Translations under genes and position numbers: made by a program
In this document: positions 59,339 to 64,000 of the stretch, one piece after another
Layout: every line of letters starts with the position of its first letter
Position numbering within the stretch: the first letter of the stretch is position 1
The notes under the pieces: model-generated
What the model was told of the DNA's origin: nothing
Database searches by the model: none
What the model saw: only the letters and a program-made list of their open reading frames with translations
Assembly (NCBI GenBank): GCA_903895725.1
Contig: CAITUV010000044.1
Location: forward strand, 1 to 64,000
DNA: 64,000 nt
From: an uncultured Myxococcales bacterium
GTDB lineage: Bacteria; Myxococcota_A; UBA9042; CAIXZC01
Reading direction: 5' to 3'

Positions 59339-59454
59339 CCGAACCTCTCGAAGAAGGCTCCGGCCCTGCCAGTCGCAGGGCGGGGCGTGGAGTCGGCAAG
59401 GTAGTCCTCAACCCGACGGGTGTCAATGAATTGCTGTTGGAGGGCCGAAAGCTC

Positions 59455-60567
59455 TTAGAGCAGGTCGGAGAGCGGGGTGTACGGCAGGGAGAGCGCTTCG
59501 GCCACGGCGCGGTGCGTGATCTTGCCGCCGTAGGTGTTGAGCCCGCCGGCGATCTCGGAGCGGGCCGCGATGGCCCCCTTGAGGCCGCGATTGGCCAGCA
59601 GCTCGCCGTAACCGATGGTGACGTTGGTCAGGGCGAACGTGGAGGTCCGGGCAACGGCACCGGGCATGTTGGCCACGCAGTAATGGATCACGCCGTGCTT
59701 GACGTAGGTCGGGTGCTCGTGGGTGGTCGGCTTGCAGGTGGCGATGCAGCCGCCCTGGTCCACGGCCACGTCCACGATGACCGAGCCCGGCTCCATCTGG
59801 GAGATGAGCTCCTCGGACACGAGCTGCGGAGCCCGCGCTCCGGTGACGAGCACGGCACCGACCAGCAGGTCGCACCACATCACGCTGTCACGAACGGTGG
59901 CGGGGTCTGAGAACAGGGTGGTCAGGCGGCCCCCAAAGATGTCGTCTAGGTAGCGGAGCCGGTCGACGTTGACGTCGAGGATCCGAACCTGGGCACCGGT
60001 TCCCATGGCCATCTTGGCAGCATGGGTTCCGACCGTGCCGCCGCCGATGATGGTGACCTTGCCCGGACGGACTCCGGGAACGCCGCCCAGGAGAACGCCC
60101 TTGCCCCCCCGCTCCTTCTCGAGGCAGGAGGCGCCGACCTGGATGGCCATGCGTCCTGCGACCTCGCTCATGGGCTGCAGCAACGGCAGGTTGCCGTTGG
60201 GAAGCTGAATCGTCTCGTACGCCACCGCCGCGATCTTCTTCTCGAGCAGGGCCGGTGCCAGCTCCGGTGCGGCTGCCAGGTGGAAGTACGTGTAGATGAC
60301 CTGCCCCTCGCGGAACAGCTTGTACTCCGGCGTGATCGGCTCCTTGACCTTGATGATCATCTCCGAGCGGCCCCACACTTCCTCGGCGGTATCGACAATC
60401 TTGGCCCCCCAGCGAACGTACTCCTCGTCGCTGAGCCCGCTCCCCAACCCCGCCCCCTTCTGCACCAGCACGGTGTGCCCGGCTCCGGAAAGCTTCTGGA
60501 CCCCGGCCGGCGTCACCCCCACACGGTACTCCTGGACCTTGATTTCCTTTGGCACTCCGACGATCAT
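59455..60567 (-). CDS. ald: Alanine dehydrogenase
   Basis: 370 residues. NAD-dependent L-alanine to pyruvate plus ammonia. N-terminal [19 protein letters not shown] with the pyruvate-binding Arg, then catalytic Lys (IIKVKEP) and His ([11 protein letters not shown]), NAD motif [15 protein letters not shown], and the DVAVDQGGC segment. ATG 60567 with AGTGGAG-type site. It could regenerate pyruvate used by the beta-alanine aminotransferase; that link is inference. Confidence 0.96.
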   Translation of the reverse strand: MIVGVPKEIKVQEYRVGVTPAGVQKLSGAGHTVLVQKGAGLGSGLSDEEYVRWGAKIVDTAEEVWGRSEMIIKVKEPITPEYKLFREGQVIYTYFHLAAAPELAPALLEKKIAAVAYETIQLPNGNLPLLQPMSEVAGRMAIQVGASCLEKERGGKGVLLGGVPGVRPGKVTIIGGGTVGTHAAKMAMGTGAQVRILDVNVDRLRYLDDIFGGRLTTLFSDPATVRDSVMWCDLLVGAVLVTGARAPQLVSEELISQMEPGSVIVDVAVDQGGCIATCKPTTHEHPTYVKHGVIHYCVANMPGAVARTSTFALTNVTIGYGELLANRGLKGAIAARSEIAGGLNTYGGKITHRAVAEALSLPYTPLSDLL

Positions 60568-60871
60568 GACTCCACCTCTTGGGTTATGGGAAAAGGCGCT
60601 GTGCCTCCCCCCGAAAGCAGTGCGTGTATATCACAGCGGAAAGAAAAAGAAAGGGGGCGCGTGAGGGGACCGGGTGGGCCCTCTTCTGCCTGCCAGCGCG
60701 ATCAGGGGAGAGTAGAGAAATTTCACACGTCTCTTGCGGGCGACGGCACGCATGCGAGCGCACGAACCCAGAATTTCAAAAGCAATTCCAACAGGTTCCA
60801 TGTTTCTTTGGACCCACCTTGACAGGGCATGATTCTTGCATACACAGAGGACGCCACTGGCGGAGGGTCCC
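60568..60871. promoter_or_regulatory. Divergent intergenic region with sigma-factor promoter
   Basis: About 300 bases with no gene between ald and the sigma factor. On the plus strand a perfect -35 TTGACA (60819-60824) is followed after 16 bases by TACACA (60841-60846), a weak -10. No terminator or riboswitch was recognised. Confidence 0.45.
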
Positions 60872-62371
60872 ATGGGCAACGGCAAGCGGCTTTCGATGTC
60901 ACCGGGCGAAGCAGGCGGTCTGTTCCGGCTCCAGGAGGATTCTCCGGAGGATGCCGTCCCCTGTTCGGGTAACGAGGGGTACGTGTTCGTCCCCCAGGAA
61001 TCGTCCCGCGATGCGGAACGGGATTCCAGGACCGACAACTCTCTGGTGCTGTACCTCAAGAAGATTGGGACCGTCCCTCTGCTGAGCCGGGAAGAGGAGG
61101 CCGCACTGGCCCGGGAAATCGAGGAGGGGCGGATCGAGGGCCTCCGTGCCATGCTCTCCGTGCCCTACGTCCGCAAGCGCTTGTGGCAGCAGTTCGACGA
61201 GTTCCTGGGCGGAGACCGCTCCTCGGATGAAATCGTGGAGCTGACCACCGACTTCGTGACGTTCGAGCGTCGCAACTGTGTCGAGGAGCTGGAGCTCCTG
61301 CGCACCGAGGTGGCCCGGGAGCTCGAGCGTCTCGACATGGCCGACCCCAGGGATCCCCTGCCCGTAGGCGCACTTGACGGCGACTCGCTGGCCGGGCTCT
61401 TCCTCGCCTTCCGGAACAGCCCCGTGGGACTGCGCACGCTCCACATCCTGTCGACCGAATTCTGCCGCACTGCCCAGGCGTATCTGCGCCGCGGCATCCT
61501 GCCCTCCGGCTCGCTCCGGCCTGCCCCCCGAGGGCGCAAGCCGGCGACCCCCCGGGACCCCAATGCCGTCTGTCGACGGTGCTTTGGAGTAGGCCGGGAG
61601 CGGCTGGCTGCGGTGATGGCGACCATCGGACGCGGGGAGCTGCGCACGCACAGGGCACGGGCCCGCATGATCCGGGCCAACCTCCGGCTGGTCGTCAACA
61701 TCGCCAAGAGATACATGGGGCACGGTCTCCAGCTCCTCGACCTCATCCAGGAAGGGAACATTGGCCTGATGAAGGCGGTGGAGAAGTTCGACTACAGGCG
61801 GGGACACAAGTTCTCGACCTATGCCACCTGGTGGATCCGCCAGTGCATCACCCGGACTATTGCAGACCAGGGAAAGGCGATCCGGGTCCCGGTGCACCTG
61901 GTGGAGAATTTCGGCCGGATCTACCGGTCCCGGATGAGCCTGAAGCAGGCGCTGGATCGGGAGCCGTCGCACCAGGAGATCGCGGAGAAGTGCGGCCTGT
62001 CCGCCTCTCAGGTTTCCCGGACGCTGAACCTGGCCAACGATCCGCTGCCGCTGGACATGCCGGTGGGGGACAACTCGTCCGAGCTGAAGGACTTCATCCG
62101 CAACGAGAATGCCGAGGATCCGCTCGACTCGGTGCTGAAGGGGAGCCTCCAGGAGGTAACCACCCGGATCCTCAAGTCGCTGCATCCCCGCGAGGAGAAG
62201 ATCCTCCGCATGCGCTTCGGCATCGGGGAGTCGAGGACCTTCACCCTGGAGGAGGTCGGCCGGAGCTTCAAGCTGACCCGGGAGCGAATCCGCCAGATCG
62301 AGATCAAGGCCCTGGAGAAGCTGCGGTCGTCGGGCCGCAAGGATCTGCTCGAGGAGTTCCTGGAGTCGTGA
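60872..62371 (+). CDS. Sigma-70 family sigma factor (RpoD-like, group 1 or 2)
   Basis: 499 residues from ATG 60872, which has GGAGGG upstream (a TTG at 60836 would lengthen it). Region 1.2 is [20 protein letters not shown]; regions 2.1-2.4 include [40 protein letters not shown] and [15 protein letters not shown]; region 3 and region 4.2 ([20 protein letters not shown]) are complete. Between 1.2 and 2.1 lies a ~140-residue non-conserved region with a Cys pair (VCRRC). There is no long acidic 1.1 region. It may be a housekeeping paralogue or a group 2 stress sigma factor; neighbours do not decide. Confidence 0.92.
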   Translation: MGNGKRLSMSPGEAGGLFRLQEDSPEDAVPCSGNEGYVFVPQESSRDAERDSRTDNSLVLYLKKIGTVPLLSREEEAALAREIEEGRIEGLRAMLSVPYVRKRLWQQFDEFLGGDRSSDEIVELTTDFVTFERRNCVEELELLRTEVARELERLDMADPRDPLPVGALDGDSLAGLFLAFRNSPVGLRTLHILSTEFCRTAQAYLRRGILPSGSLRPAPRGRKPATPRDPNAVCRRCFGVGRERLAAVMATIGRGELRTHRARARMIRANLRLVVNIAKRYMGHGLQLLDLIQEGNIGLMKAVEKFDYRRGHKFSTYATWWIRQCITRTIADQGKAIRVPVHLVENFGRIYRSRMSLKQALDREPSHQEIAEKCGLSASQVSRTLNLANDPLPLDMPVGDNSSELKDFIRNENAEDPLDSVLKGSLQEVTTRILKSLHPREEKILRMRFGIGESRTFTLEEVGRSFKLTRERIRQIEIKALEKLRSSGRKDLLEEFLES

Positions 62372-62377
62372 TTGGGC

Positions 62378-62392
62378 GGGGCGCAACGCCCC
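62378..62392. terminator. Bidirectional hairpin between convergent genes
   Basis: GGGGCG-CAA-CGCCCC in the 30-base gap between the sigma factor and FadL stops. Perfect six-pair stem; no T-run on the plus strand. Confidence 0.5.
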
Positions 62393-62401
62393 TCGTTGCC
62401 G

Positions 62402-63793
62402 CTACAGCGTCATCCCGAGAGTGACCGACACGAGCTGTGCGTTGTTGTTGTACAGGGCCGGGAAGCGGTTGCCGACCCAGTTCGTGCTCCCGTCCTCGGC
62501 GTAGGGGATCAGGTTGCCTTCGGCATCGAGGCACTGGGGGTCCGCCGTGGTGCAGGCATGTCCGGAGACTTCGCGAGGCATGAAGTAGGTGAAGCCGTAG
62601 GCCGCATCGATGGAAAGACCGAAGTCGAACGTGTAGCCGGCTCCGCCCATGACGAAAGCCCGGTCCGAGTCGGGCAGCATGGGAGAGAGGTACTCGTCGG
62701 TGGCCGGCGACTGATCATAGCCGACCCCGAGGCGGACCCGGAGCTGGTCGGTGATCGCGTACTCATTGCCGAGGCGGAAGGTGAACCCATCCTTCCAGTA
62801 CTCCGGGACGCTCTGGGTCAAGGCACCGGTCTGGTCCTCTGGGAAGGTCAGGGGGATCTCCTCGAAGATCGACCAGAAGGTGTAGTCCAGGTCGAACTCC
62901 GTGTAGAAGGAGCCGAATCGGGCACCGATTCCGGCCGCGATGATGTGGGGCAGCTCGAACGCGGTTTCGACCTTCTGGTCCGGGAAGCCGGACTTGTCCG
63001 AGAGGCCGTCGAGGTTGAAGTGTGCGTTCCCCTCGAGCCCGAGGTGGATGGCGCTGCGGTAGTTGGCACCGATGAACAGCCAGGGAAGCGGTCGGGCCTG
63101 GACACCGGCGGTGAAGCCAAAGCCCCAGCCGCTGCCCGACATCTCGACGGAAGCATCCTCGATGGGGGACCCGTCATCCGCGGCCAGGCCGAACTGCTGG
63201 CCCATGTACCTCTTGAGGTAGACGTGGGCGGGCGAAGCCACGAACGCGGCACCGATCGAGACCTCGGGAATGGGGGAATACCCGAGGCCGGCGGTCAGCT
63301 CCGCAATGGTCAGGGCCGACTTGGTGACGAGGTGCTTTCCTGAGAAATCGTCGCCCCAGTCGAGCGTCAGGCCGAACGGGTAGTTGAAGCCGATTCCGGC
63401 CCCCAGCCTCCCGAAGTCGAACTTCCGGGCATAGGAGGCATAGACGTGCGGCGGAGGCACCAGCTTGTTCACGTTGCTGCCCTTCGGGTTGACTGCGGCA
63501 GGGTCCTCGTAGTTGAAGCTGGGGAACACCATGGTGTCTCCCGCTGCAAACGCCAGGCTCTCCAGGTAGGCCAGGCCGGCCGGGTTGTAGAACACCGTGG
63601 AGGGGTTCTGGAGCCAGGCTCGGACGGCCAGCACGCGTCCCATGGCCGCGGAATCCTGTTCCTGGAGCTCGATTCCCGCCCCGAAGGCCGCAGAGGGGGC
63701 CAGGAGGAGGGTAGCAGCCAGCACGGTGAGGAGCCGCCTTCTCAAAGAGGCCCTGTAGAACGGCCGGGGTCGTGGATTCGTGTTCGTGCGCAT
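62402..63793 (-). CDS. FadL/OmpP1-type outer-membrane channel
   Basis: 463 residues. Signal peptide ends AAFGAG. The mature N-terminus GIELQEQDSAAMGRVLA, then NPSTVFYNPAGLAYL, are hallmarks of FadL/TodX proteins, in which the N-terminal plug carries the substrate-binding hatch. The rest is a beta-barrel. The C-terminus LVSVTLGMTL ends with an aliphatic residue rather than Phe. It imports long-chain fatty acids or aromatics across the outer membrane; the actual substrate is unknown. ATG 63793 with AGGAGGTGAGG ahead, 12 bases after the partial gene upstream. Confidence 0.92.
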   Translation of the reverse strand: MRTNTNPRPRPFYRASLRRRLLTVLAATLLLAPSAAFGAGIELQEQDSAAMGRVLAVRAWLQNPSTVFYNPAGLAYLESLAFAAGDTMVFPSFNYEDPAAVNPKGSNVNKLVPPPHVYASYARKFDFGRLGAGIGFNYPFGLTLDWGDDFSGKHLVTKSALTIAELTAGLGYSPIPEVSIGAAFVASPAHVYLKRYMGQQFGLAADDGSPIEDASVEMSGSGWGFGFTAGVQARPLPWLFIGANYRSAIHLGLEGNAHFNLDGLSDKSGFPDQKVETAFELPHIIAAGIGARFGSFYTEFDLDYTFWSIFEEIPLTFPEDQTGALTQSVPEYWKDGFTFRLGNEYAITDQLRVRLGVGYDQSPATDEYLSPMLPDSDRAFVMGGAGYTFDFGLSIDAAYGFTYFMPREVSGHACTTADPQCLDAEGNLIPYAEDGSTNWVGNRFPALYNNNAQLVSVTLGMTL

Positions 63794-63804
63794 GTCCTCA
63801 CCTC

Positions 63805-64000
63805 CTACAGGTCGTCGCAGGGGAGCGAGTCGCCGCTCGTCGCCCCCGCGACCTTGGAGCCGTCCCCGTCTTGAGCAAAGAAGGCGATGATGTCATCGAC
63901 CGTCACCTTGGCAACCGGGTCCGCCCCCACCCCGCCTCCGCAATCGACAAAGAAGAAGCCGTGACACGGGGCCGGGTACTCCTTGAAGTAAGGCTGCACG
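63805..64000 (-). CDS. C-terminal fragment of a gene cut by the right edge
   Basis: Only 64 residues are visible (PCHGFFFVDCGGGVGADPVAKVT...); the frame is open to the edge. Cys residues and Asp/Gly content suggest a secreted protein. It precedes fadL by 12 bases, so they likely share a transcript. FadL genes often follow a lipase or esterase gene in related bacteria; whether this is one cannot be told. Confidence 0.6.
   Translation of the reverse strand, partial: VQPYFKEYPAPCHGFFFVDCGGGVGADPVAKVTVDDIIAFFAQDGDGSKVAGATSGDSLPCDDL

Overview
The window is a GC-rich, gene-dense chromosomal segment with about 48 protein genes and no tRNA, rRNA or CRISPR array that I could see. The style points to a Myxococcota-like (former Deltaproteobacteria) bacterium: a Ser/Thr kinase with the HRDVSPSN catalytic loop and a DUF4388 tail, several Cys-rich lipoproteins with CGxDGCGGxCGxC motifs, PPC-domain and HEAT-repeat envelope proteins, and a FadL channel. 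Phylum placement is inference from gene content only.

Layout. 1-266: a tetranucleotide repeat running in frame into the end of a Fis-type DNA-binding gene. 354-9955 (minus): an eight-gene operon for reductive pyrimidine breakdown, from dihydropyrimidine dehydrogenase (PreTA), dihydropyrimidinase and beta-ureidopropionase to an aminotransferase, with a tungsten-type aldehyde:ferredoxin oxidoreductase and a two-subunit CoA-transferase. A promoter lies at 10014-10043. 10151-12754: a Cys-rich lipoprotein and a small secreted protein. 12865-19619 (minus): a signalling and envelope operon (PP2C phosphatase, small lipoprotein, Ser/Thr kinase, TPR protein, DacB-type carboxypeptidase) with stop/start overlaps. 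19779-24231 (plus): three Cys-rich lipoproteins, the last with ten 38-residue WxxW repeats. 24275-34806 (minus): lipoproteins, a rhomboid-like protein, XdhC, a four-PPC-domain lipoprotein, an OmpH/Skp chaperone, a degenerate GGDEF protein, an O-antigen-ligase-like protein and a HEAT-repeat protein.

34978-39157 (plus): a respiratory operon of Rieske protein, cytochrome b, a CydA-like subunit with a fused heme c domain, and a second CydA-like membrane subunit. It looks like a bc complex joined to a cytochrome c-fed bd-type oxidase. 39214-48822 (minus): an unrecognised locus of a LuxR-type regulator, a Cys-rich lipoprotein with an ALK-like glycine-rich domain, three small related proteins and a 1739-residue protein of unknown function. 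It contains two AT-rich coding islands and a perfect 17-bp inverted repeat. This and the respiratory operon are the best candidates for something undescribed.

49297-52424: a CheY-like receiver, an Asp/Ser/Tyr-rich anchored protein, a small beta-barrel and a DUF2914 lipoprotein. 52532-55976 (plus): HIT and PHP proteins, a 56-bp tandem repeat that supplies the end of the PHP gene, and a secreted M3 peptidase. 55977-60567 (minus): an anti-sigma/ECF sigma pair, TypA/BipA and alanine dehydrogenase. 60872-64000: an RpoD-like sigma factor, a FadL-type channel and a gene cut by the right edge. Alanine dehydrogenase could recycle the alanine formed by the beta-alanine aminotransferase of the first operon, but the two are far apart.
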